A DNA stretch of 64,000 bases from Hymenobacter sp. BT559. GTDB taxonomy: Bacteria; Bacteroidota; Bacteroidia; Cytophagales; Hymenobacteraceae. Location: NCBI RefSeq assembly GCF_016427535.1, contig NZ_JAELXV010000003.1, positions 620,001-684,000 of the forward strand, given 5' to 3'. The notes below the pieces were generated by a model, which worked only from the letters and a program-made list of their open reading frames with translations, was not told the origin of the DNA and did not search any database. The translations under genes and the position numbers were made by a program. How positions within the stretch are numbered: the first letter of the stretch is position 1; each line of letters begins with the position of its first letter. This document shows, piece after piece, positions 41,305 to 48,665 of this stretch.

Positions 41305-42144
41305 CTAGGCCAGGTGATAGGATACTAAGTCATCGATAGGAGCACTGATGATTTTGCCCACCGCCATGCCGTGCGCAGCAGCCACCTGGGTTAGTGTCTC
41401 ACGGAAGTTATAGCCCACTGACCCCACGCAATTGAAGGTATGCGACTGGTAGGTAGGGTATTTCTTGATGATATTCCGGAAAAAAGCATCGAATGCCTCA
41501 GTCACCAGGTGCTGGCAATAGCTCGCTTGGTTATGGTCGTTGGCAAACTTGGCGAAGCTGGCAATGAAGCGGTTCGGAAACGGCTGGTTATACAGCCGGT
41601 CCAAAATATCGTCGCGCTCTAGGCCGTAGGTAGTGCGAAACTCGGCCGCCAAGTCGGCGGGCATATCGCCACGCAGGTAGTCGCGCAGCAGCGCCTTGCC
41701 GATGAAGGCCCCGCTGCCCTCGTCGCCCAAAAAGTACCCTAGGGAGTCCACGTTGTGCGTTACGCGCTCGCCATCATATACGCACGAATTGGTGCCCGTG
41801 CCCAGGATGGCCGCAAACCCTGGCTGCCGGCCCAGCAGCGCCCGCGCCGCCGCCAGCAGGTCGTGGCCCACAAATACGCGTGCCTGCCCAAACACTGCCT
41901 GCATGGCATCGGCCACCGTGGCCACCTGCTGCGCCGATACCACGCTGGCCCCGTAGTAATACACCTCCGTGATAGCTGCTGCATCTAGCGTGGCTGGTAG
42001 GCTTTGGTGCAGCGAGGCAGTGATACCCGCCGTGCTGATAAACTCCGGGTTGTAGCCCTCCGTGTGGAAAAAGGAGCGGGCACCGTGGGTATCAACCAGG
42101 CACCAAGTAGTCTTGGTAGAGCCGCCGTCTGCTATCAGTATCAT
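41305..42144 (-). CDS. BadF/BadG-type sugar kinase (N-acetylglucosamine kinase-like)
   Basis: 279 aa ASKHA-fold kinase. Phosphate 1 motif MILIADGGSTKTTWCLVD; phosphate 2 region FAAILGTGTNSCVYDG; ADEGSG-like adenosine motif GYFLGDEGSGAFIGK. This family is usually annotated as N-acetylglucosamine kinase or BadF/BadG ATPase. Here it stands in an alpha-mannan locus, divergent from phosphomannose isomerase, so mannose phosphorylation is a reasonable alternative. Cytoplasmic. CCCACCC lies directly before its ATG (TACCCCACCC-ATG). Confidence 0.85.
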   Translation of the reverse strand: MILIADGGSTKTTWCLVDTHGARSFFHTEGYNPEFISTAGITASLHQSLPATLDAAAITEVYYYGASVVSAQQVATVADAMQAVFGQARVFVGHDLLAAARALLGRQPGFAAILGTGTNSCVYDGERVTHNVDSLGYFLGDEGSGAFIGKALLRDYLRGDMPADLAAEFRTTYGLERDDILDRLYNQPFPNRFIASFAKFANDHNQASYCQHLVTEAFDAFFRNIIKKYPTYQSHTFNCVGSVGYNFRETLTQVAAAHGMAVGKIISAPIDDLVSYHLA

Positions 42145-42151
42145 GGGTGGG
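42145..42151 (-). promoter_or_regulatory. CCCACCC leader of the sugar kinase
   Basis: CTTTCCTACCCCACCC on the minus strand directly abuts the ATG at 42144. Confidence 0.45.
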
Positions 42152-42461
42152 GTAGGAAAGAGGCTGGCGCCGAGTAGTTTGGAATAGCTCGGCTGTTTCA
42201 GGACTTGTAGCTAAAAGCTTTTGGCAAATTAAACAAAGAATCTTGCTACAATAAAAATTATTTTGCTCGTTTTGGTATCAAACGAACATTTTTGTTGTCA
42301 ATATTTGCAGTAGAAAGCGCGGCCTTGCTGCGACGGGCATGTGAAATCACTCTTCTCAACCTTATCCAAGACAGGCTTTCTGGCCTAGGTCGGCTTACAG
42401 GCCGCCAGTTGGATTACGGTACCGTCCCGCGCCTTTTTATACATTTTCACCTATCAGTACC
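42145..42461. other. 317-bp divergent promoter region, kinase / phosphomannose isomerase
   Basis: AT-rich between 42225 and 42300. It contains the inverted repeat TCGTTT-N7-AAACGA (42267-42285), a possible regulator site, and one CCTAGG near 42384. No gene is evident; a 70-codon frame starting at 42292 has no homology cues. Confidence 0.55.
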
Positions 42462-44231
42462 ATGCGTTCATCCAACTACGACAAGTTTCCCTTCGTGCCG
42501 GTAGCGGCGCAAGCCGACGCTTGCCAAGTGGGGTGGGCCGCTATCGTGGGAGTGTTGCAAGCGGCGCTGGCCGCCCGGCCCGCTGCGCCTGGCCAGCCGA
42601 CGGTGCTGGCCGTAGAGTGCTACCCCGGCACCGACCTAGGGCAGCTGCGGCAAGCGCTAACGCAGGCCCTGCAGCCGGCCCGGTGCCTAGTAGCCGACAA
42701 CCTCTACCGCGCCCCCGCCGACATCGACGCCATGGTAGCCGGCCCGCTCACCGACGACCCGGTTTTTGGCCGACTCAATGGGCTGACGATTGATGATTTT
42801 TTCGACATAGAAAAGCTGCAGGCCGCGCAAGCCGAGCTGGCTGCGGCGGCCGGCGAGCTAGTGCTGGTGCTAGGCACCGGGGCCACCTTGGTGTGCCCCG
42901 ATGCCACAGTAGTAGTCTACGCCGACCTAGCCCGCTGGGAAATTCAACTTCGGCAGCGGCGCGACGAAATCGGTAACCTAGGCAGCAATAACATAGCCGA
43001 AAAGGCTAGCCTCAAGTATAAGCGGGCCTTCTTTGTAGACTGGCGGGCGGCCGACCGCCTGAAGAAACAGGTGTTGCCCCGCACCGATTTTCTGCTCGAT
43101 ACCAACGACCCCACCGCACCCAAGCTCATCAGCGGGGCCGACCTGCGGGCCGGGTTGGCAGCTGCCGTGCAGCGGCCGTTCCGGGTAGTGCCGTTTTTTG
43201 ACCCCGGCGTGTGGGGCGGGCAGTGGATGCGCGAAAAGTTTGACCTGCCCGACGGCCCGGCCAACTACGCCTGGGGCTTCGACTGCGTGCCCGAAGAAAA
43301 CTCGCTGCTGCTGGGCTTTGGCGAAGCGCGGGTAGAAATCCCGAGCATCAATCTCGTTTTCCTGCACCCACGCGAGCTGCTGGGCGAGGCTGTGCACGGG
43401 CGCTTCGGCACCGAGTTTCCCATTCGCTTCGACTTTCTCGATACCGTGGGTGGCGGCAACCTTTCGCTGCAAGTGCACCCGCTCACGGAGTACGCTTTCG
43501 ACAAGTTTGGCCTGGCCTACACCCAGGATGAAAGCTACTACATGCTCGATGCTGAGCCCGGCGCGAGCGTGTACCTAGGGCTGAAGGAAAACGTGGATTT
43601 CCCAGCGATGGTGTCCGACTTGCAGCGCGCCCAAGCCGACAGTACGGCGCCCTTCCCCGCAGCCAAGTATGTAAATGATTTTCCGGCCCGCAAGCACGAC
43701 CACTTTCTGATTCCGGCGGGTACTATTCACTGCTCGGGGGCCCAGGCAATGGTACTGGAAATTTCGGCCACGCCCTACATCTTCACCTTCAAACTCTGGG
43801 ACTGGGACCGCCTCGGCCTCGACGGCCGGCCTAGGCCTATTCACCTTGCCCACGGCGCGGCCAACATTCAACCTGACCGCACCACGGCCTGGGTAGAGCA
43901 GCACCTGGTAAACCAAGTGCAGCCCGTAGCCAGCGGTGACGGCTGGCGCGAAGAGCGCACCGGCCTGCACGAGCGCGAGTTCATTGAAACGCGCCGCCAC
44001 TGGTTTACGGGGCTGGTGCCGCACCACACCAACGGGGGCGTGCAGGTGCTCAATTTGGTGCAGGGCGCTGAGGCCATCGTCGAGAGCCCCAGCGGGGCCT
44101 TCGAGCCCTACGTGGTGCACTACGCTGAGACGTTTATCGTGCCCGCGGGGGTAGGGGCCTACACCATTCGGCCACACGGCCCGGCCCTAGGTACCGAGTG
44201 TGCTACCATGAAAGCCTACGTGCGGACCTAG
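42462..44231 (+). CDS. manA: Class I mannose-6-phosphate isomerase with extra N-terminal kinase-like domain
   Basis: 589 aa. The C-terminal part (about 235-589) is a type I phosphomannose isomerase: FFDPGVWGGQWMREKF, the metal site in NLSLQVHPLTEYAF, and KHDHFLIPAGTIHCSGAQAM. It interconverts mannose-6-P and fructose-6-P. The first ~200 residues resemble the uridine-kinase-type P-loop fold (VLAVECYPGTDLGQLRQAL, ADNLYRAPADIDAMVAGPLT, LNGLTIDDFFD, DATVVVYADLARWEIQLRQR), but the GxxGxGKT loop is lost. This two-domain form is nearly twice the length of a plain ManA. It is followed 69 bp later by DeoR and then a sugar porter, making a mannose-use operon. Confidence 0.88.
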   Translation: MRSSNYDKFPFVPVAAQADACQVGWAAIVGVLQAALAARPAAPGQPTVLAVECYPGTDLGQLRQALTQALQPARCLVADNLYRAPADIDAMVAGPLTDDPVFGRLNGLTIDDFFDIEKLQAAQAELAAAAGELVLVLGTGATLVCPDATVVVYADLARWEIQLRQRRDEIGNLGSNNIAEKASLKYKRAFFVDWRAADRLKKQVLPRTDFLLDTNDPTAPKLISGADLRAGLAAAVQRPFRVVPFFDPGVWGGQWMREKFDLPDGPANYAWGFDCVPEENSLLLGFGEARVEIPSINLVFLHPRELLGEAVHGRFGTEFPIRFDFLDTVGGGNLSLQVHPLTEYAFDKFGLAYTQDESYYMLDAEPGASVYLGLKENVDFPAMVSDLQRAQADSTAPFPAAKYVNDFPARKHDHFLIPAGTIHCSGAQAMVLEISATPYIFTFKLWDWDRLGLDGRPRPIHLAHGAANIQPDRTTAWVEQHLVNQVQPVASGDGWREERTGLHEREFIETRRHWFTGLVPHHTNGGVQVLNLVQGAEAIVESPSGAFEPYVVHYAETFIVPAGVGAYTIRPHGPALGTECATMKAYVRT

Positions 44232-44242
44232 GCACAGCGGAA

Positions 44243-44260
44243 GGCCATTACATAATGGCC
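44243..44260. promoter_or_regulatory. Inverted repeat, DeoR operator or weak terminator
   Basis: GGCCATTA (44243-44250), CA, TAATGGCC (44253-44260): perfect 8-bp arms between manA and the DeoR gene. With CAACTTTG (44260-44267) directly following as a possible -7 box it fits an autoregulatory operator. Confidence 0.5.
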
Positions 44261-44300
44261 AACTTTGCTTTTTCAATCACTTAGCAAAACGTTACTCCCT

Positions 44301-45101
44301 GTGTCTGACTTATTGATTCCTGATAACGCTGCAGCTGTCCGCGCCCAAACCATCGTTGAAAAGCTGCTACACACCGGCACTGTGGCCGTGGATGAGCTAG
44401 CCGCGCAGTTTGGCGTGTCGGTGGCTACCGTGCGGCGCGACCTGATGGAGCTGGAGCAGCGCGGCCGCCTGCGGCGCACGCACGGCGGCGCCGTGCCCCG
44501 CGAGCCCCTGCTCTACGAGCCCTTCCGCTACGACTCCAGCTTTCACGAGCAGATAGACCGCAACCTGGCCGAGAAGCGCCGCATTGGGCTGGCCGCGGCG
44601 GCGCTCATTCAGCCGGGCGAAATCATTTCGCTCACGGCGGGCACCACCACCACGCAAGTCACGCGCAGCCTGCGGCCGGGTGCAAATGTTACGGTCGTGA
44701 CCAACACCGTGAACGTGGCCATGGAGCTGAGCCACCGCGACGACGTGCGCGTGTTCGTGACCGGCGGCTTCCTCACGGGCGGCTGGTTTTCGCTGGTGGG
44801 TCCCGCTACTACGCAGGCCCTGAGCCAGTTCTTTGTCGATAAAGTCTTTCTGGGTGTCAATGGCATCGATGCCCAAAAGGGCCTGACGTCGCTGCACCCA
44901 GAAGAAGCCGCCGTGATACAAGTGATGGTGCGCCAGGCCAAGCAGCGCATCGTGGTGGCCGACCACACCAAGCTCGGCACGGTCGCTTCGTCGCTCATCT
45001 GCCCCATTGCCGAGGTGCATCAGCTCATCACCGACACCGGCGCAATGGAGGAGCAAGTAGCTCCTTTCCGCGCGCTGGGCATCGAGGTGCTGCTTGTCTG
45101 A
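44301..45101 (+). CDS. DeoR/GlpR-family transcriptional repressor
   Basis: 266 aa from the GTG at 44301; the frame opens earlier at a TTG, but MSDLLIPDN fits better. The N-terminal DeoR helix-turn-helix is clear (VDELAAQFGVSVATVRRDLM, GRLRRTHGGAVPR). The C-terminal sugar-phosphate sensing domain carries TAGTTTTQVTRSL, VTNTVNVAMEL and VFLGVNGIDAQKGLTS. This family senses phosphorylated sugars, so mannose-6-P or fructose-6-P are natural candidates. It lies between manA and an MFS sugar porter. Confidence 0.92.
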   Translation: MSDLLIPDNAAAVRAQTIVEKLLHTGTVAVDELAAQFGVSVATVRRDLMELEQRGRLRRTHGGAVPREPLLYEPFRYDSSFHEQIDRNLAEKRRIGLAAAALIQPGEIISLTAGTTTTQVTRSLRPGANVTVVTNTVNVAMELSHRDDVRVFVTGGFLTGGWFSLVGPATTQALSQFFVDKVFLGVNGIDAQKGLTSLHPEEAAVIQVMVRQAKQRIVVADHTKLGTVASSLICPIAEVHQLITDTGAMEEQVAPFRALGIEVLLV

Positions 45102-45110
45102 GACCCGCAA

Positions 45111-45136
45111 CCTAGGGCGGTTCAAGTAGCCCTAGG
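45111..45136. repeat. Inverted repeat built from two CCTAGG hexamers
   Basis: CCTAGGGC (45111-45118) and GCCCTAGG (45129-45136) form 8-bp arms around a 10-nt loop, 10 bp after the DeoR stop. Weak hairpin; possible terminator. Confidence 0.45.
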
Positions 45137-45257
45137 CAACGGCGAATAGTAGTTGCGCAGGCTTGGTAGGCCGCAATGCCGCACACCCCGCCGCGGATTA
45201 CCAAGTCCGCGCAACTGTCATTCCTGCAACACCCTTTTCCTGACTCTCCACTCTTTT

Positions 45258-45264
45258 CCCACCC
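45258..45264 (+). promoter_or_regulatory. CCCACCC leader of the sugar porter
   Basis: CTCTTTTCCCACCC, 4 nt before the ATG at 45269; this supports 45269 over an earlier in-frame start at 45176. Confidence 0.5.
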
Positions 45265-45268
45265 TGCT

Positions 45269-46654
45269 ATGCACACACAAGCTGTCCCCAACTTCCCTCT
45301 TCGCGAAGCGGCTACCGGGCCACCGGCCCCAGGCGGCAGTGCCGCCTACGTGTACCTGATTGCGGCCGTAGCAGCGCTGGGTGGGCTGCTGTTTGGCTTC
45401 GACACGGCCATTATTAACGGCGCCTTGGTCTTTTTGAAAAAAGACTTTGGCCTGACCGACTCGCAAACCGAGCTAGCAGCCAGCAGTATCTTGTTTGGGG
45501 CGGTAGCGGGCGCGGCCATTGCCGGCTGGCTGACTGACCGCTACGGGCGGCGGCGCCTACTGTTTGGGGCGGCAGCACTCTTTACGGTGTCGGCGCTGGC
45601 GGCAGCGGTGCCGCGCACGCTCACCGAGTTTGTGCTGGCGCGGCTGGCGGGTGGCTTGGCCATTGGAGTAGCCTCGCTGCTGGTGCCGCTTTACATCGCC
45701 GAGATTGCCCCGGCCCGCATGCGGGGGAGTTTGGTGACCCTCAATCAGCTGGCTATTGTGTCGGGTATTTTGCTGGCTTACGTGGCCAGCTACTACCTAG
45801 CCGACCTAGGGCTAGCGTCGTGGCGTTGGATGTTTGCGGCCGCCGCCGTGCCCTCGCTGCTGTTCATGGTCACGCTGCTATTGGTGCCAGAAAGCCCCCG
45901 CTGGCTGCTGGGCCAGGGCCGCGATGCCGAGGCCCTAGGTACCCTCACGCGCCTCAACGGCGCCGCGGCGGCCACTACCGAGGCCGAAGAAATTCAGGCT
46001 GCCCTGGCCGCCGAGCAAGGCGAAGAAGCTAGTCTGAGCCAGCCGCGCCTGCGCAAGCCCTTGCGCATTGCGGTAGTCCTGGCGGTGTTGCAGCAAGTCA
46101 CGGGCATCAACACCATTCTCTACTACGGCTCCATCATTTTCACCGAGCACAGCGGGCAGAGCGCCTCGTCGGCCATCGGGGCCAATGCCCTTATAGGAGG
46201 TATCAACTTCGCGGGCACCATCGTGGCGCTGTTCATCATTGACCGGGTGGGGCGCAAGCCATTGCTACTTTTTGCGTCGGGCGGCATGGCGCTGGCGCTG
46301 GGTGCGCTGGTAGTGGGGCTGCAGCTGCATGCGCCGGCCACGTGGCTGCTGGGGCTCATTATGCTCTACGTGGCCTGCTTTGCGGTGGGGCTGGGGCCGG
46401 GCGTGTGGGTTGTGATTACCGAGATTTTCCCCAATGCCGTGCGGGGGCGGGCGGCCTCGCTGGCCACGGTGGCTCTGTGGGCAGCCTGCACCCTTATTTC
46501 CTTTACCTTCTTGTCATTGGTGAAAGCCGCAGGTCTGGCGGGTGCGTTCGGGCTCTACGCGGTACTTTCGGCGTTCACCTTCGTCTTTGTCTGGCGCGGC
46601 GTGCCCGAAACCAAAGGCCGGACGCTGGAAGAGATTGAACGAGGATGGCAGTAG
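45269..46654 (+). CDS. MFS sugar porter, sugar/proton symporter type
   Basis: 461 aa, twelve predicted membrane helices. Sugar-porter signatures are present: FGFDTAIINGALVFL after helix 1, DRYGRRRLL (loop 2-3), PESPRWLLGQGR (after helix 6), DRVGRKPLL (loop 8-9) and PETKGRTLEEIE at the C-terminus. Related to XylE/GalP/FucP-neighbour sugar transporters of the inner membrane. Set after manA and DeoR, so it probably imports mannose released by the GH92/GH76 enzymes. The ATG at 45269 is selected from the leader and from the MHTQAVPN start. Confidence 0.92.
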   Translation: MHTQAVPNFPLREAATGPPAPGGSAAYVYLIAAVAALGGLLFGFDTAIINGALVFLKKDFGLTDSQTELAASSILFGAVAGAAIAGWLTDRYGRRRLLFGAAALFTVSALAAAVPRTLTEFVLARLAGGLAIGVASLLVPLYIAEIAPARMRGSLVTLNQLAIVSGILLAYVASYYLADLGLASWRWMFAAAAVPSLLFMVTLLLVPESPRWLLGQGRDAEALGTLTRLNGAAAATTEAEEIQAALAAEQGEEASLSQPRLRKPLRIAVVLAVLQQVTGINTILYYGSIIFTEHSGQSASSAIGANALIGGINFAGTIVALFIIDRVGRKPLLLFASGGMALALGALVVGLQLHAPATWLLGLIMLYVACFAVGLGPGVWVVITEIFPNAVRGRAASLATVALWAACTLISFTFLSLVKAAGLAGAFGLYAVLSAFTFVFVWRGVPETKGRTLEEIERGWQ

Positions 46655-46766
46655 ATGGGTTGGGGCCCAGTAAACGGCTCGGCTGCTTAACTTGCTAATA
46701 CGTTTAAGCGATGGCTGAATTCTTCGCTCTCCGGCCACCTGTATCCTTCTTAACCCACTCACTTAT

Positions 46767-47357
46767 ATGCTATTGCTTGATGCTTCGCTGTGGAATGAAT
46801 TTCTGGCGGGCAGTAAGCAAGCGTTCGAGCGCATTTTCCTGACGCATTACGACGAGCTGTTCCGCTACGGCGTGCGCCTAACTGGTGAAGAAGAAGTTGT
46901 TAAAGACTGCATCCAAAACCTGTTTCAGCGGCTGTGGCAGCGCCGCAAGGTGCTGGGGCCCGTCGAAGAAATCAGGCCCTATTTATTCACGGCGCTGCGC
47001 CACCATGTCACCGACGAGGCACGCGCCCAGAAGCGCCGCACCGCCCTGCAAAGCGGCTACCTAGGGGAAGCCCCGGTGCAACACTCACCCGAAGAGTTTT
47101 TGATAGCCCAGCAGCTTACTACCGAGCAGCAGACCCAGTTGCTGGGGGCGCTGCAGCAGCTCAGCAACCGGCACCGCGAGGCCTTGTCCCTCAAGTTTTT
47201 TGAAGGCTTCAGCTACGACCGCATTGCCGAGATTATGGACCTTAACCAGCAGTCGGTACGCAATCTGGTGCACCAAGCCATCAAGCGGATGCGCCAAGTA
47301 CTGCCGCACCCCTTGCTCCTGCTTTTGCACGGGCTGCTGCTGAATTGCTGGCTTTGA
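46767..47357 (+). CDS. ECF RNA polymerase sigma factor (PUL C2)
   Basis: 196 aa from the ATG at 46767. Region 2 (RIFLTHYDELFRYGVRLTG, VVKDCIQNLFQRLWQRRKVL) and region 4 (LSNRHREALSLKFFEGFSYD, DLNQQSVRNLVHQAIKRMRQ). A strongly hydrophobic C-terminus (PLLLLLHGLLLNCWL). It belongs to a different branch from the two sigma factors at 17580 and 30117; its region 4 lacks VEYHLTKSLK. Followed by FecR, SusC, SusD, SusE, GH76 and GH92 on the same strand. Confidence 0.9.
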   Translation: MLLLDASLWNEFLAGSKQAFERIFLTHYDELFRYGVRLTGEEEVVKDCIQNLFQRLWQRRKVLGPVEEIRPYLFTALRHHVTDEARAQKRRTALQSGYLGEAPVQHSPEEFLIAQQLTTEQQTQLLGALQQLSNRHREALSLKFFEGFSYDRIAEIMDLNQQSVRNLVHQAIKRMRQVLPHPLLLLLHGLLLNCWL

Positions 47358-47381
47358 GGCTGAAGTCAGCACACCACATCT

Positions 47382-47403
47382 GTCATGCTGCGCGCTGTAT
47401 GAC
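47382..47403. repeat. Short relic of the GTCATGC repeat family
   Basis: GTCATGCTGCGCGCTGTATGAC, ends GTCAT/ATGAC inverted, just after the sigma gene. It may be a collapsed copy of the 17428 element. Confidence 0.35.
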
Positions 47404-47558
47404 GAAAAAGAGATTTTTTGAAACCTTTTTACGCATGATAAAACACTGTAAAATAGGGTATTGAAAAATATTTTAAAAAAATTTCACGTTTACTAGAGTA
47501 CAAAATCGGCCTTCGTTCGTGGTCAGGAAAAATCAGGTCACTTTTGCCCTGCTCGCCT

Positions 47559-48611
47559 ATGGATTTTACGACTTACTTGGTTAATGATTTCGTAGCAGAC
47601 GAGTCGTTTCAGGCATTTGTGGCTGATGCTGATTCGGACGCCGGGCGCACGTGGCAGGCGTGGCTGGCTGCGCACCCCGGCCACCAAGCCGATGCCGACC
47701 ACGCCCGTGCCCTGGTACAAGCCCTAGGTCCCGGCTCGCTCTACCCAGTGCCAGCCGAGCTTAAGCACCAAGAGTTGCTGCGTTTGCGGCAGTCGCTCTA
47801 CGCGCCCCGCACGCAGCCCTGGCTGAGCTGGCAGCGGCGCACCCGGCTGTTGGTTGGCACTTCGGCGGCCGCCATTTTGCTGGCAGTGGCTGGCTGGTGG
47901 CAGTGGTCGGGCACTACCGGCCCCACCACGCAGTACGTGGCCGCCCCCAACCAGCAGCGTACCCTTACCTTGCCCGATGGCTCGGTGGTGGTGCTGAATG
48001 GCAACGCCAAGCTGACCACTGCCGCCCAGTGGACCGCCACCACGCCCCGCGAAGTGTGGCTGACGGGCGAAGCCTACTTCCAAGTGACGCACCTGGCCGC
48101 CCCGGCGGTGCACGACATTGCCAGCGCCCCGGCCAAGGCCAAGTTTGTGGTGCACGCGGGTGGGCTCGATATCGCTGTCCTAGGTACCCAGTTTAACGTG
48201 AATAGCCAGCCCACCGGCACCAAGGTGGTGCTGAATTCGGGCAAAGTAGCCGTAGACCGCCACGCCTGGTTTACCCGCGAAAACCTGCTGATGCAGCCCG
48301 GCGACCTCGTTGAAACTTCTACTGCTGCGCCGAGCCTGGCTAAGCGCCGCGTGCAGCCTGCCCTGTACTCGGCTTGGACGCAAGGCCACCTGCAGCTGCA
48401 GCAAACCTCGGTGCGTGACATCGTGCAGCTGCTGCGCGACGACTACGGCTGGCAAGTGCAGGTGGCTGACTCAGCCCTGCTCAACCAGACGCTGACGGGC
48501 CTGCTGCCCGCCAACAACCCCGACCTGCTCTTGCCGGCGCTCGCTAAGACGCTGGGCGTCGATGTGACGCGCACCGGCAATGTGGTGCGTTTTCAGCCCC
48601 TGGCCCAGTAG
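47559..48611 (+). CDS. FecR-family anti-sigma factor (PUL C2)
   Basis: 350 aa from the ATG at 47559. N-terminal segment (DFTTYLVNDFVADESFQAFV), one membrane helix at about 99-114 (RLLVGTSAAAILLAVAGWW), a FecR domain (DGSVVVLNGNAKLTTA, EVWLTGEAYFQVTHL, LDIAVLGTQFNVNS) and a C-terminal STN-like end (QTSVRDIVQLLRDDYGWQ). Only distantly related to the other two FecR proteins. Regulates the sigma factor at 46767. The 200 bp before it are unusually AT-rich and should contain its promoter. Confidence 0.9.
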   Translation: MDFTTYLVNDFVADESFQAFVADADSDAGRTWQAWLAAHPGHQADADHARALVQALGPGSLYPVPAELKHQELLRLRQSLYAPRTQPWLSWQRRTRLLVGTSAAAILLAVAGWWQWSGTTGPTTQYVAAPNQQRTLTLPDGSVVVLNGNAKLTTAAQWTATTPREVWLTGEAYFQVTHLAAPAVHDIASAPAKAKFVVHAGGLDIAVLGTQFNVNSQPTGTKVVLNSGKVAVDRHAWFTRENLLMQPGDLVETSTAAPSLAKRRVQPALYSAWTQGHLQLQQTSVRDIVQLLRDDYGWQVQVADSALLNQTLTGLLPANNPDLLLPALAKTLGVDVTRTGNVVRFQPLAQ

Positions 48612-48653
48612 GGCTAGAGGCTACTCTCTTCTGCTTGCTTTATCTCCATTTTT

Positions 48654-48660
48654 CCCACCC
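48654..48660 (+). promoter_or_regulatory. CCCACCC leader of SusC (PUL C2)
   Basis: CATTTTTCCCACCC, 5 nt before the ATG at 48666. Confidence 0.5.
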
Positions 48661-48665
48661 ATCAC

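Noticed and set aside
47475..47500. Third copy of the ECF promoter before FecR of PUL C2
   Set aside because: AAAAAAATTT with TAGAGTAC matches poorly and the spacing differs; the sigma factor is from another branch.
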